Positions 10,130 through 22,138 of a DNA stretch of 64,000 bases are shown here, in pieces. The stretch covers positions 1 to 64,000 of the forward strand of contig KV919112.1 in NCBI GenBank assembly GCA_002049455.2. The letters run 5' to 3'. The notes below the pieces were generated by a model. The model was not told the origin of the DNA, did no database searches, and was given only the letters and a program-made list of their open reading frames with translations. The DNA is from Porphyra umbilicalis (Eukaryota; Rhodophyta; Bangiophyceae; Bangiales; Bangiaceae). A program made the translations under genes and the position numbers. Position 1 is the stretch's first letter, and every line of letters starts with the position of its first letter.

Positions 10130-12474
10130 ATGGCCTCCTCGCTGTCGACGGCAGTGGCGCCGACCGAGGAGATGGCTTCCCCAAGTGCGGGGCGCGCCAC
10201 GCCGGCGCCGAGTGGGACGCCGGCGTCGGCCACGGCCAAGTCGGGCAGCCCTGCGGCGGGGTCCCCGCGGGTGGGCGGGGCGCCGGGGAGTATGGGCGCC
10301 CCCAAGGCCAAGGCGTCGACGGCGGCCACCCCGCGGGTTGGCGTGTGGCGGCGTCGGCAACTGCCACGCCGGCCGGCGCCACCAAGTCAAGTGGCGCGGC
10401 CGTGGCGGCGTCCCGGGGCAAGGCAGCCCGCCGGGTGCGCCAGGCCAACGCCGCGCCCCCGAGCCGGGAGTCGTCGGCGGCGGGGAGTCAAGCAACTCAA
10501 CCGCCGCCTCCCCCCCGCCGTTTCAAGTCGTCGGCGGGGTCGGCGTCGGCCTCCCGCGCGTCAAGTGCGCCGACGCGGTCGGCCGGGGAGGACGCGGTCG
10601 GGTCCCGCGCGGTGGCGGCGCGCGTGCCGCTGCCGCCCAGCCGGCCGGCCACTCCCCAGGCGGCGGCAGCGGAGCCGGGCCAGGCGGGGGACGATCCCAT
10701 GGAGCAGGAGTCTCCCCCGCCGGTGCCGCGCCGGGAGCGCCTACCGGCAGTGGGGGAGGCGGGGCTTGCGGAGCCGGGGGCGTTGGTTCAGTGGACGCCC
10801 CCGGCTGCCTCCAGTCAGATGGGGGAGTGCCGCTTTCGGGCGCTTTACTCGGCGATCCCGCTGCCCAAGCAGGGCCCGGCTTGGCAGCGCTGGCTGGCGC
10901 GCCACCCCGTGCAGTACGAACTGCCTGCCGGGGTGGCCACGGACCTCCCCGCCCTACAGGAGGCGCGGGACGCGCCGTGGGTGGAGCGCGTGGCCGCGCG
11001 CCTGTCCAATGTTATGGACGGGGCCACCGCCGACGACGTGCCGCCCGTCGTGGCGTGGGACTGGGCGTGTTACTCCCCCCCGTACTTGGGGGAGACGGAC
11101 CCCCACCTCCACCACCAGGACGCCCGCACCGAACGCCGGGTGCGGGACGCGTCGGGCATCCTGGTGCGGGCCTCTCAAGTGGAGAGTTCCCAGGTCCACA
11201 CCTCGACGCGGCGGGCATACTTCGTCCCGACGCCGTCCTGGTGGTCGGCCATGGAGGGGCCCTTCGAGTTCCCGGCCGGGATGCCGCGCATAGTGGCCTA
11301 CTTTGGCACTGCGCTCCGCCGGGGGGAGTCTACCCCGGCGGCGGCCATCCTCGCTACCCAGTGGGTGCTGGAGGTAGTGGGGGTGTGGTATGCCTCCGCC
11401 CGGACTAAGGGGTACCTCTGGCACCTGCCAGCCGCCATAGTGGGGCGTCTGGTGGGGCTCCGCCTCGCCAACGTGGCGGAGGGGGCCGGCCCGGACGCGC
11501 ACGCCTACCTCAGCGAAGTGCTGGACCTTCACCAGTCCTTGGACTGGGAGGCGGTCGGGCCGTTCCTGGCCCGCCGAGTTGGCGGGGAGGAGGGCGAGGC
11601 GCCTCGGGCGTTTGTCCATTGTGACACACGCCTGGTGGCCGGGCGCATAGGCCTCCGTGAGGGCCTGGGTGACTTGGCCTACCCCTACTCGGCGGGGGTA
11701 ACGGCGACGTCGCCCCCGCCCAACTCGGGTTGGGGTGCGCCGGGGGCCAGTGCCCCCCAGCAGCGCAAGCGTACCCGAGGTACTGCCGAGCGCCCCCCTG
11801 CTCGTGGGGGCGCTGTCCGGCGGACCACCCGGGCGGGGGCATCCCCCACTGGGCGGTCGGGCCGTCCGACGTTTGCCCCGCCGGGGGTGCCGTACTACCC
11901 GCCCCTTGGGGCGGGGCAGAACCTCAGCCGGGGGTACGTCACCCCGCGGTGCGCCCACGCCTTGGCGACCACCTACCCAAGTGCGGCGGGGGCGCTGAGG
12001 GTGGCCCATGGGGAGGCGATAGTTGCCTCCCTGGTGGACACCCTGGCGTGGGTCACCCGGGCGGCGGGGTCCGTACTGCGGGACTCCTCGTCCCCCCGGT
12101 CTGCCGCAGCCGCGCAGTTCCTGGTGACCACCACCCCAGAGGCCATCGGGTACCAGGTGGCCTCCCGCTTGGAGTGGCATGGCCAGCGGGTGGCGGCTGG
12201 GCCCGCCGGGACTTCGGCGGGCGGGGGCCCCAGTCGGGTCCCATACGCCGGGGAGCCTGCGGGCTCAGCCGCGCCCGACCATGGGGGCGGCTACCCCTCC
12301 ACTGGTGGGGGGTACTCCGCGGCGGGGGCGGCACCGAGTAGGGTGCCGCGCTCGTCGTCGGGGCCGGGCCCCTTGGACCGGGGGTCGGCCCAGGAGTACC
12401 CGGACCATTCGGGTTACGACCAGTTTGGGGGGTACGTCCGCGACGACCGCCCGCACTCGCCGGGTAGGGAGTAG
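10130..12474 (+). CDS. Antisense reading frame of element B between pol and 3' LTR, unknown function
   Basis: The long open part (10345-12474, 709 codons) is on the strand opposite gag-pol and shares no sequence with them. N-terminal third: Ala/Pro/Ser/Arg-rich and probably disordered. Middle: a globular-looking region rich in Trp and Tyr, with RWLARHPVQYELPAG, VVAWDWACYSPPYLG and LATQWVLEVVGVWYASART. C-terminal third: Gly/Pro/Tyr-rich with GYPSTGGGYSAAGAAPSR, ending HSPGRE. The region upstream from 10130 also resembles the start of A's copy. Some plant Ty3/gypsy families carry extra frames, sense or antisense, in this position; no family could be assigned here. Kept codon structure in two insertions suggests it is real. 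Confidence 0.6.
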
Positions 12475-12611
12475 GTACCCAGGTTTGAGTGGGGCGCCGG
12501 GGCGCTCAGTGAGGCGCGACCCGGCCCCCGGTGGGCTTGTCCCTAGTTGGGTTGGGTCTATTGTCGGGGGTGTGTGCGAGGGGTACCCCGTACTGGGGGT
12601 TGTTAGTAGTT

Positions 12612-15600
12612 TTATACCCTTCCTCTCATTGTGAGCCGGTGCCGCACACAGTGCTGGCGGTCCTTCTCAGCCGGGAGGTCCTCCACATAGTGCCAGCAGT
12701 CCTCCCGGGGTCCATACCCGAACCATCTGACCTTGAGCATGAGTCGCTCTTGGTCATCGTACCCCTGTCCGACAAAGCGGTCGAAGACAGCCTCAATCGG
12801 TTTACTGGCCGATGAGGGGAGGGACGGGACCCGCCACGCGGCCAGTGCCCGCGCCCACGCCGGGTCCCCCTCGGGTGGTTCCGGGGACCGGGTGACGTGG
12901 TTCCCGTTGATGGTCCGGATACCATCGTCACTTTCGATGGTAAGCCGACGCCCGTCTGTCTTCAAGATCTGGTAGGGTCCCAGAGTCTTGAAGACGAGCT
13001 TACCCCCCTGGTTCTCGTGGGAGTTCACGAATACCCAGTCTCCGACTTGGAGCGCTTCGCGGCGCGTCTGCACGCGCTTGTCGAATGCTCGTTCGTACCG
13101 GGCCTGTGCCTTCTCCATGGTCTCCCGTACTAGGGGGATAAGGGAGTCAAGGCGCTGGAGAAAATTCTCCTTGGCTCGCCCGGGGGTTACTATCTTCCCG
13201 GTGTCGGTACCCGCTGTAAGTCGCTCGAGGGCCACGGGAGTAAGCCGGCGGGGGCTTACGAACGCAAAGGGGATCTGCCCGGTGCTACTATGCACTTGCG
13301 AATTGTAAGCCGTTACTACCAGGCTTAAGTACCGGGACCACGTAACTACGTGGTCACTTACGTAGTGGCGTAGTTGCTTAACTAAGGTCTTATTAAACCG
13401 TTCGACCTGCCCATTAGTTTGGGGGTGGTAAGGGGTGGCATAGTTAGTGTCAATTTTCAGGGTCTTGAGCACCCCTTGCCAGAGTACGGCAGCAAATTGG
13501 GGTCCGTTATCCGATAGAACTGAATCGGGGATCCCATAGCTAGCAACCCACGTGTCGAGGAATGCGCTGAGAACATCCAGAGCCGTGATGTCTCGAAGCG
13601 GGACCGCCCGAGTAACCTTCGTAAATCAGTCACAAATAACTAGGATATACTCATATCCTTCGGGGATCTTGGGCAGGGGGCCAAGTAAGTCAATGGCCAG
13701 CGCTGCGAAGGGTTCCGTCGCGGGCAGCAACTTCATGAACGCTTTACTCTGCGTACCCATGAGCCGGTTCTTAGCACAGGTGGGGCAAGCTGCCACCCAC
13801 CCAAACACATCCATCGCCAGCGAGGGCCAGTAGTATTGGTCCCGCAGGGTCTGGTACATGCGCGTCCCACCTGCATGCGCAGCCAAGGGGGAGGAGTGCT
13901 CCGCCCGTACTACGTCCTTGACTTGGGACTGGGGGACCAGTACCTGCTGGGTCCCCTCGCGGTGTCCGCGACGGCACAACAACCCGTCTGCGTTCTCGTA
14001 GAAGCGCGTGGGGGTGGGGGTGTCAAGTAACTTCTTGACCCCCTGACAGAACTCGTCTGTCGCCTGCTTCTGGACTAGTTCGCCCAGGGGTATGCGGGCG
14101 GTCTCCCTGTTCTCGGGGAGTCGGGGGTCGAGTACCGCCCCAAATCGAGTGGTCACCCCGACTGTGGGGATCTCCTGGGAGATGGGTCCCGTGTCCAGCC
14201 CCTCAGTCGGGATGCGGGACAGAGCGTCGGCCACCGCGTGTTGGGGGCCGGGCTTGTACTTCAAATCATAGTCGAACTCCGAGAGGAGGATGCGCCAACG
14301 ATTGAGTCGATTGTTGGTGCAGGCCGTCGTGGTTAGTATCCACTTCAGTGCCTTGTGGTCACACCGGATGAGGAACTTGGTGCCTTCGATGTACGGTCGT
14401 AGTAAACCGACCGCCCACACCACACCTAGTCCCTCAATCTCGGTGACGGTGTAGTTATTCTCCGCCGGTAGTAGGCCCTCACTGAAGTAGCCTACGGGCA
14501 GGTTCTTGCCATCGGGTTCCTGCTGTAGCAGGCAGCACCCTAGCTGGTCGTAGCTAGCGTCCACATCGATGATGTACTTCCCCTCCTTGCGCGGTATCGC
14601 AAGGATGGGCGGGTGGCATAAATGCTCGCGTAGTTTGTCGAACGCGTTCTGTTCCTCCGGAGTAGGGGGACTCAACCGCTTCGGAAGCTTTACGCTGTTC
14701 AAGTTGTTCAGCGGCTTCGCGGTCTTAGCGAAGTCTACCGTGAACCGACGGTAGACGTTGCACATCCCCAGGAAACTCCTAAGTTGGGTTTGGGTCTGGG
14801 GGAAGCTGGCCTTCTTGATGGCCTTGAGGTTCTTCTCGTTCACACTCAAGCATCCTGGCCGTACCACATGGCCAAGGTACTCCACCTCATTAGTAAAGAG
14901 GTGGCACTTCTGTGCCTTGAGTGTGACCCCGTGCTTCCCGAGTAAAGTGAGCACCGTGTCCAAGTGGGACAGGTGCGACTCGGCATCGGCGGAGAAGATG
15001 ATGAGGTCGTCTAAGTAGACGAGCACATTCTGCCACTTGACTCCGGATGGGATCATGTAAATAGCCCGCTGGAAAGTGGCAGGGGCATTGCACAGGCCAA
15101 ACGGAAGACGCGTACACTGGTACGTCCCACAGTGGCAAGTGAATGCCGTCTTCGGCTTATCCTCCTCGGCTAGGGTGATATGCCAGTACCCCGCGTTGCA
15201 GTCCAACGTGGAGAAGAACTGTGCATCCCCTAAGGAGTCGAGGCAGTCGTCCATCCGGGGTAGTGGATACGAGTCGCGTTCTGTGCGCTCGTTCAACTGC
15301 CGACAGTCGATGCTGAACCGGGGACTCCCGTCGGGCTTCGGGATGAGTACCACCGGGCTAGCCCATTCACTCTGGCTGGGCTCTATAACTTCGAGCTTGA
15401 GCATTCGGTCGACTTGGGCCTTGATGAGTTCCCGAGTTCGGGGACCCATCCGGTAGGGGTTGAGCCGGACGGGCTTGAAGCCCGGCTTCAACTCGATCCG
15501 GTGCTCCGTGGCCTTGATGGAGCCCAAGTGCCCACTCCAGAGGGCTCGGTGCTTCTCCAGTAGGGCGAGGACTTGAGGCCGCAGCCCCTCGGGCACGTTC

Positions 15601-16532
15601 GAAGTATGAACGTGGGGCTCCTCCACGGGGTCCGTTGTGTCGGGCGCGGTGGTCGGACTGGGGCTGAGTGCAGCCCAGTCCTCTCGGGATATGGCGGCTA
15701 CCGTACCGGAGTAGGCCGACATATGCCCCATGACCATGCCCTTGGGGAGTCGCTTACTCGTGTTCCCCGTTTGGGTTACCTCCACCCACCACGTCTGGTT
15801 GGCGGTGCAGTCCATGGTGCCAGTTGCAACATGCACGCGGTGGCGCTCATACACCCGATGGCGCTGGGTGATGACCCCATTCCCTTGGAACGACGTCTGT
15901 ACTGGGACGTATCCTCGGGACCTCCGGGGTATAACCACCTCGCGTGCTAGGTGCACCTTGGTGTCTGCCTCACTAGCGGTCCCGGACTGGGGTTGGTCCG
16001 CCCGGGCATACGACACCGTCTTACCCCGACGGAGGATGGAGACCCTACATCCGTTTAGTAACCGGATGTACCCCTTGGGCCCACAAATGTTGGGGACATG
16101 GACGTCCGTGTAGTCGGTCCCTAGGAGTAGGGGGACCGACATGCCCGGCACTACCCCGCACGTGACTGGGGTGGAGTAAGTGCCGACTCGCACCTTAAGA
16201 GTCACGGTGCCCGTGACGGGGACGAGTCCCCCATTCACGTCAAACAACTGGGCGGTCGCCGCGTCTAAGGGGGCCACCTCCATCTCCGGGGGGAGTAGCG
16301 CTTCCCGTACTAGGGAGACACGCGACCCCGTGTCGACTATGACGCGGAGAGCTAGCTCACGCCCCGCGTCCAGCCAGACGCGACTGGCCACCTGGTAGTT
16401 GGACCCCGGCAGGATGGCCACCACATTCTGGCCGCTTACCCCCTTCGGGAGGGGTGCGTCCCGGGGGCGGATCCCCTTGGGTCGGGATAGGATGCGTACT
16501 GGCATCTTATCCACGTCCCGGGTTGGGTCCAC
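12612..16532 (-). pseudogene. Element B pol (protease, RT, RNase H, integrase), about one break
   Basis: Domains in order: aspartic protease with VIVDTGSRVSLV near residue 67; reverse transcriptase with the YLDDLIIFS active site; RNase H with IDVDASYDQLG; an integrase zinc-binding part (AGGTRMYQTLRDQYYW...CPTCAK) and integrase core with YHPQTNGQVERFN; and a C-terminal tail ending at 12612. RNase H before integrase is the Ty3/gypsy order. Nearly whole; about one break is visible, so I mark it as a fossil. Confidence 0.88.
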
Positions 16533-16564
16533 CGGTTGCCGCGGGGAGGGCCCAACACCGGTGG

Positions 16565-18898
16565 TTACTCGTTTTCCTCCTCGGACTCAGAGGAGGTGGT
16601 GGGTCCGCACTCGGGCTCGGTCCGCGGTTCCCCCTTCTCAAGCGGCGTTGACTCCTCGCCGCTTGATCTGGAGTCCTCGTGGGGAGTGGCAACGGCTACT
16701 CGCCGGCCCGCTCGCGGGGTATCGCGGCAGCTTGAGGACGTCCCGAGAGGGGACCACCGCCTGGCTATGGCCAATCGGTCGCGTAGGCGTGCGTCCAAGT
16801 CGGGGCACACCTCGGCCCAATGGCCCACCTTGCCGCACTGCCAGCAAGGGTACTCTTCCGACCGGGATTTGGGTCGGGAAGGCCCATCCCTCGGTCGGGA
16901 GCGGTAGCGCGAGTTGTCGTTGCCCCCGGGAGTCGAGCCGCCCGGAGTCTTGGGTCGGGGTCCATCGTACCGGGGGCCCGGAGTGGGGGCACCCACGGAA
17001 CCGACGGTCCGGACAGGGGCATCCCGTGGTTGATAACCCCGCGTCCCCCCAGTGATCCGGGGAAGGGCGGCCGCACGAGCTTGCCGCCGGAGACGGGCCT
17101 CCTCCGCGAGCGCTTCTCGCTCCTTGGTCCGCTCCTTGTGCTGCTCAAGTCGTAGCCAGCGGTGTTCGTCGCCCTCAGTCTGGGCGACGCGAGCCAGCTC
17201 CGCCATAGTCATGCCGGGGGTGTTGCGCTCGCGCACAGTGGCACGCGCCGCGCGGTGGACACCTTCCACAAAGCGCCCCTTGAGGGCGCCCTCGCCGTAC
17301 ATGAACCCGCACTCGGTGTTGAGGCGGCGGAGGCGCTCGGCGAAGGACAACTCGTCCTCGTCGTCCCGTTGGACCGCGACGTTCAGGGTCTCGACTAGAG
17401 CAGCCACCGAGGCCTCGTCGACGTGACGCCGAATCATCCAGTTGATGAGATCCAAGTATGACGTGACCTCGCCGGGGTTACCCGCCCGGCGAGTTGGCAT
17501 AACCATCATCACCTCTGACTTGAGAGGCTCCTTCGTAAAGTCTTGAAGGATGTAGAAGGCTTCGCCTTCGGAGAGGTTGTTGTCGTCACAAGCCTTGGCA
17601 AACTTGCGCAAGAACTGGAAGACCTTGGCCGGGGGGAAACCATCCCACTCGTCGTTCACCCCGAAGTACTGAGCCACCTCCTTCTTGCGCCGGGCCAGAG
17701 TACGGGCCTGGCGCCGCGTGTACGCAACCGACTTGTTGTCTAGCGCGTAAGTCTCACAATCGAACATCACCCGGTAGTACGGGTGGTTCACCACAATCTT
17801 GGGCGGCACCACCCGAGTTGGGGGTGTCGGGGTGGTTTGAGTAGGCCACTTTCCAGCCTCTGGACCAGTCGCGGAGGAGAATTGCGTCGGGAACCCCGGG
17901 TCAATACCCCGGGGTAACTCTCGCGCCGCTCCCCCGCCTTGCACACCCTCCGCCGAGTCAGGAGTCGGTTTGGTCCTCGAGTCAATACCCCGAGTGCCCT
18001 CCCTCACCGTCGACGGCGGGGGGGGAGCACGGAACGCACCAAGTAGGGCCGCAACAGCTGACTCGTCCCCCGAGCGGGAGACGTCAGTGGTCGACGACGA
18101 CGACGAGTTGTCGCGTCGGCGCCGACGAGCAGAGCGTCGGGCTCGGCCCCGCCGCACAGCGGGCATGGGCGTAGAGCCCCTCAACATCGTAACTAGCGAT
18201 CGGGTAACTTCGGACCGAACGACCTTGGCCACGGCGTCTCGCCACTCGAGACCCGGGTCATCCCTGGCACCCCGTGAGCCTGGGGGAGCACGACTAGAGC
18301 TCCCGCCTGCAGGCTCCCGTGCCGATCCTGGCATCGCCCCCCCCTCCCAAGCACCGAGTGGGGATCTCCCACCGGGCCCGAGGGCCGGGGGACCGATACC
18401 GTGGGTCCCGGCGCCGTGCTCAAGCGCCGGGGCACCCTTGGCACTCCGTGAACCTGGGGGAGCACGACTAGAGCTCCCACCCACAGGTTCCCGTGCCGGT
18501 GGTGGCACAGACCCACCGCCCCACGTAGTAACGTCGGGCAGCTGTCCTACGCCGAAATGAGTGCCAGCACCCGACAGGACCGCCTCGGGGCAAGTACTAC
18601 CCGAGGGGGCGCCTGCCGGGGGGCGGGTCCCAGTCGGATCGAGGCCCGGGGGCGAGGGTTGGAACAGAGTCCGCGCCCCGCGGGCACCCGCATCCGTGGT
18701 GCCGGCACAGGTGTGGCGATCGTCAACCGTCGATCCGCCTCCGGGGGGGGTAGTCTCATCCGCCCCGGCACCAGGCACCTCGACACCAGGGGGGTCTCCA
18801 TTCCCCCCCCCATCGGCCATCGACCCGGACGGACTCAGCCAAACCTGGCGTTGCGGGGCACCGCCCGCAGCGCTAGGCACCAAGGGGAGGAGGACCAA
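16565..18898 (-). CDS. Element B gag polyprotein
   Basis: 777-aa open frame. The first 300 residues are Gly/Ser/Pro/Arg-rich and hold diverged repeats around GGSSSRAPPGSR, then an Arg-rich block and a Ser run. The middle (about 390-590) is helical and charged, like Ty3 capsid domains. A zinc knuckle CWQCGKVGHWAEVC (CX2CX4HX4C) near residue 695 marks the nucleocapsid, followed by an acidic Ser/Glu tail. The usual role is to form the particle that packages element RNA. Pol starts just downstream in a different frame, as is common in Ty3/gypsy elements. The start is the first Met of the open frame; a Met 26 residues further in is also possible. Confidence 0.85.
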   Translation of the reverse strand: MVLLPLVPSAAGGAPQRQVWLSPSGSMADGGGNGDPPGVEVPGAGADETTPPGGGSTVDDRHTCAGTTDAGARGARTLFQPSPPGLDPTGTRPPAGAPSGSTCPEAVLSGAGTHFGVGQLPDVTTWGGGSVPPPAREPVGGSSSRAPPGSRSAKGAPALEHGAGTHGIGPPALGPGGRSPLGAWEGGAMPGSAREPAGGSSSRAPPGSRGARDDPGLEWRDAVAKVVRSEVTRSLVTMLRGSTPMPAVRRGRARRSARRRRRDNSSSSSTTDVSRSGDESAVAALLGAFRAPPPPSTVREGTRGIDSRTKPTPDSAEGVQGGGAARELPRGIDPGFPTQFSSATGPEAGKWPTQTTPTPPTRVVPPKIVVNHPYYRVMFDCETYALDNKSVAYTRRQARTLARRKKEVAQYFGVNDEWDGFPPAKVFQFLRKFAKACDDNNLSEGEAFYILQDFTKEPLKSEVMMVMPTRRAGNPGEVTSYLDLINWMIRRHVDEASVAALVETLNVAVQRDDEDELSFAERLRRLNTECGFMYGEGALKGRFVEGVHRAARATVRERNTPGMTMAELARVAQTEGDEHRWLRLEQHKERTKEREALAEEARLRRQARAAALPRITGGTRGYQPRDAPVRTVGSVGAPTPGPRYDGPRPKTPGGSTPGGNDNSRYRSRPRDGPSRPKSRSEEYPCWQCGKVGHWAEVCPDLDARLRDRLAIARRWSPLGTSSSCRDTPRAGRRVAVATPHEDSRSSGEESTPLEKGEPRTEPECGPTTSSESEEENE

Positions 18899-18964
18899 CT
18901 AGGTTCCCCCCGAGGCGGGTTGGCGCACCGCCACCACCCCGAGGAAGGTTGAGTTGCCTTCCTA

Positions 18965-18982
18965 CCCTGCTGCTCCACCAAA
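18965..18982 (-). other. Element B primer-binding-site-like sequence
   Basis: Directly inside the 5' LTR the minus strand reads TTTGGTGGAGCAGCAGGG. TGG at the start pairs with the CCA end of a tRNA, as in LTR elements. I cannot name the tRNA. Element A has a similar sequence at the same place. Confidence 0.5.
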
Positions 18983-19711
18983 TGTGACAACACGCTCAGC
19001 CCACCCCACCCAGTTGGGGGGAGGGCGAGCCAAACCGTGTCGCCGGGTAGTCCTGTCGGGGAGTACCCGCCCCGGAAGGAAACCCCGAAGAGCACACACG
19101 CACGGCGTCGACCGGGGGAAGGCGCCCCGAGCGACAAACACGAGTTGTGTGACCGGAAGTTTACTTGCCCGCGTCGAAGGCCTCGAGGCGACACTCACGC
19201 CTCACCCTCTTATCCCATCCGTTCCCCTCGGACCCTCGGAAAACCCTCCTCAGACACCCTCAAAGGACCCTCGGAAAACCCTCCCCAGACTCCCTCAAAG
19301 GACCCTCGGAAAACCCTCCTCAGACACTCTCAAAGGACCCACGGAAAGCCCTCTCCTCAGGGCCCACCGGGCTGATAACCCGGAGGACGGCCGAAGCTTC
19401 GAATACCGCCTTGAGTAGAGGCGGGGGGAAGGGTGCTACGTGACACCCTCGCGGCGCCCCGGAGTCATGGGCACAAAGTAACATAAGTCGATAATCCAAG
19501 TTGGGTTTACACAAAATTGGGCCCTTAAGTAGGGGCCCGGTCGAGGGGGCTGGGAATCCCAGGGAAGCATTGGGATTGCGGTTGTGGTTGGTGAGCCACG
19601 AGATGATCACAAGTGGGTCGCCAACGGAACAATTTGAAATATGCGTTAGTGGGGCATATTTCCGGGGAATCTGGATCCCGGGGTGTGAAGGCCATGTGAC
19701 GGACCGTCACA
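18983..19711 (-). repeat. Element B 5' LTR
   Basis: 729 bp, TGTGAC at one edge and GTCACA at the other, as in the other copy. The differences from the 3' LTR cluster near 19452-19690. Confidence 0.93.
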
Positions 19712-21539
19712 GCACTTACTCCACCCCTGTCACGTGTGGAGTTGTGCGCGGCATGTCGGTCACTCGAACTCTGGGAACCGACTACACTGACGTTCATGTC
19801 CCCAACATTTGCGGGCCCAAGGGGTACATCCGGTTACGAAACGGATGTAGGGTCCCTATCCTCCGTCGGGGTAAGACGGTGTCGTATGCCAAGTCGGACG
19901 AACCCAAGGCTGGCGCCGCGAGTGTGGCGGACACCAAGGTTCGCCCGGCACACAAGGTTGTCTTCCCCCCGCGGTCACGGGGATCCGTCCCAGTACAGAC
20001 GTCGTTCCAAGGTAATGGGGTCATCACCCAGCGCCATCGAGTGTATGAGCGCCACCGCGTGCATGTTGCAACTGGAACAATGGACTGCACCGCAAACCAG
20101 ACGTGGTGGGTGGAACTAACCCATACGGGGACCACGAGTATGCGATTCGAGGTGACCCACACGGGGAACACGAGTAAGCGACTCCCCAAGGGCATGGTCA
20201 TGGGGCATCTGTCGGCCTACTCCGGGACGGTAGCCGTCATATCCCGAGAGGACTGGGCTGCACTCAGCCCTAGTCCGACCACCGCGCCCGACGCGACAGA
20301 CTTCGCGGATGAGCCCGACGTTCATACGTTGACCGTGCCCGAGGAGTTCCGGCCTCAAATGCTCGCCCAACTGGAGAAGCACGGAGCCCTCTGGAGTGGG
20401 CACTTGTGCTCCATTAAGGCCACGAAGCACCGGATCGAGTTGAAGCCGGGCTTGAAGCCCGTCCGGCTCAACCCCTACCGGATGGGTCCTCAAACAAGGA
20501 AACTTGTCAAGGACCAAGTCGACCGAATGCCCAAGCTGGAAGTTATAGAGCCCAGCCAGAGTGGATGGGCCAGCCCTGTGGTACTCATCCGGAAACCCGA
20601 CAAGAGTCTCCAGTTCTTGCGTCGACTAATGGCAGTTGAACGAGCGTACAGCACGCCACTTGTATCCATTACCCCGGACGGACGACTGCCTCGACTCCTG
20701 CGGGGATGCCAAGTACTCCTCCACGTTTTACTGCAACGCGGGGTGCTGGCAGATCCCCCTAGCCAAGGAGAACAAGCCTACGAAGGCATTTACTTGCCAC
20801 TGTGGGACGTACCAGTGTACGCGGCTGCCGTTTGGCATGTTCAATGCCACCTGCCACTTTCCAGCGGGCTATTGACATGATCCTATCCGGAGTCAAGTGG
20901 CAGAATGTGCTCGTCTACTTGGAAGACTTTATGATCTTCTCCGCCGATGCAGAGTCGCACCTTTCTCACTTGACCACGGTGCTCACCCTACTCGGGAAGC
21001 ACTTGAACACCCTCAAGGCGTACGAGTGCCACCAGTTTACCTACGAGGTGGAGTACCTTGGCCGTGTTGTGCGGCCAGGACGCTTGAGTGTGAACGAGAA
21101 GAACCTCAACGCCATCAAGAAGGCCAGCTTCCCCCAGATCCAACCCCAACCAAGGACTCTTCTGGGTATGTGCAATGTCTACCGTCGGTTCACGGTTGAC
21201 GTCGCTGAGACAGCAAAGCCGCTGAACAACTTGAACAGCGTGAAGCTTCCGAAGCGGCTGAGGCGCCTAACTCCGAAAGAACAGGCCGCGTTCGACAAAC
21301 TACGCGAGCATCTATGCCACCCGCCCATCCTTGCGATACCGCGCAAGGAGGGGAAGTACATCATCGATGTGGACGCTAGCTACGACCAGCTAGGGTGCTG
21401 CCTGCTACAGCAGCAACCCGATGGCAAGTCCCTGCCCGAAGGCTACTTCAGTGAGCGCCTACTGCCGGCGAAGAAGAACAACACCGTCACCGAGAATGAG
21501 GAACTATGTGTGGTGTGGGCCCTCGGTTGACTGCAACCG
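19712..21539 (+). pseudogene. Element A pol, second block (protease to RNase H), fossil
   Basis: Resumes A's protease exactly at the right flank of B, with LGTDYTDVHVPNICGPKG shared with B. It runs on through reverse transcriptase and the start of RNase H (IDVDASYDQLG), and is cut by element C. Broken in several places. Confidence 0.8.
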
Positions 21540-21955
21540 TGTGGGACCTGAGTGCTCGGCTCCGACTTTACCAGCCGTTCGTGGATGGATGATGGTCGGT
21601 GACCCTTACGGTACCCCGCATGGTACATTTGCAAGACGTGGTCAAGTTGCACATATTCGTGTTGGGTGATCTTGGGGTTTACTTCTGGCATGCTTTGGAT
21701 TTGATCTTCGCTTTGCTCTAGTGGTTTTGATTTGGTGAGTGATTCGACTGGGTGCGAGTGCGTGGGCGTCGGGGTGGGCGCGAGAGGGGGGAGCACTTGG
21801 GCCGGTGGGGACTATTTGAGAGGTGCTCTCGGTTGGCAGAGACGGGCTATCCTTGGGACAACCAACAAAGCACTTTCGCACACACACACACAAGCTCAAG
21901 CCACTCAACCACTTCACCGTGTTCCCCCAACCCCTATCCCCACTACAATTCAACA
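21540..21955 (+). repeat. Element C 5' LTR
   Basis: 416 bp, starting TGTGGGACC and ending TTCAACA. Contains a short CA microsatellite (CACACACACACACAA) near its 3' end. The same LTR occurs at 26080 and at 38361. Confidence 0.85.
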
Positions 21956-22138
21956 GGTTATGCGCCCAGAGCCGGGGCTGTGACAAAAGAACAGTGTGCC
22001 AGTTTGGTTTTGCGGTGATCGCGGCAAGTGCGAAGAAGACGATGTCAAGGTGGTTCGTGGACGTGACGGTCAAGGCGCGCGGCTCGGCAAGGTCGGGCGC
22101 GACGACAAGAAGACATCATAGACGGAGGCGCTGCCGGC

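Larger units (their letters stand above)
8793..19711 (-). mobile_element. Element B: young, nearly whole Ty3/gypsy retrotransposon inserted in A
   Basis: 10.9 kb on the minus strand with 729-bp LTRs at both ends. They differ at about 13 positions by eye (about 1.8 percent). The 5-bp sequence GCACT occurs on both sides (8788-8792 and 19712-19716), and the flanks rejoin in A's protease region. Order in its own sense: 5' LTR (18983-19711), primer-binding-like site, gag (16565-18898), pol (12612-16532), a frame on the opposite strand (10130-12474), polypurine tract (9522-9533), 3' LTR (8793-9521). Pol shows about one break; otherwise it looks whole. Protease-RT-RNase H-integrase order places it in Ty3/gypsy. 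Confidence 0.93.
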
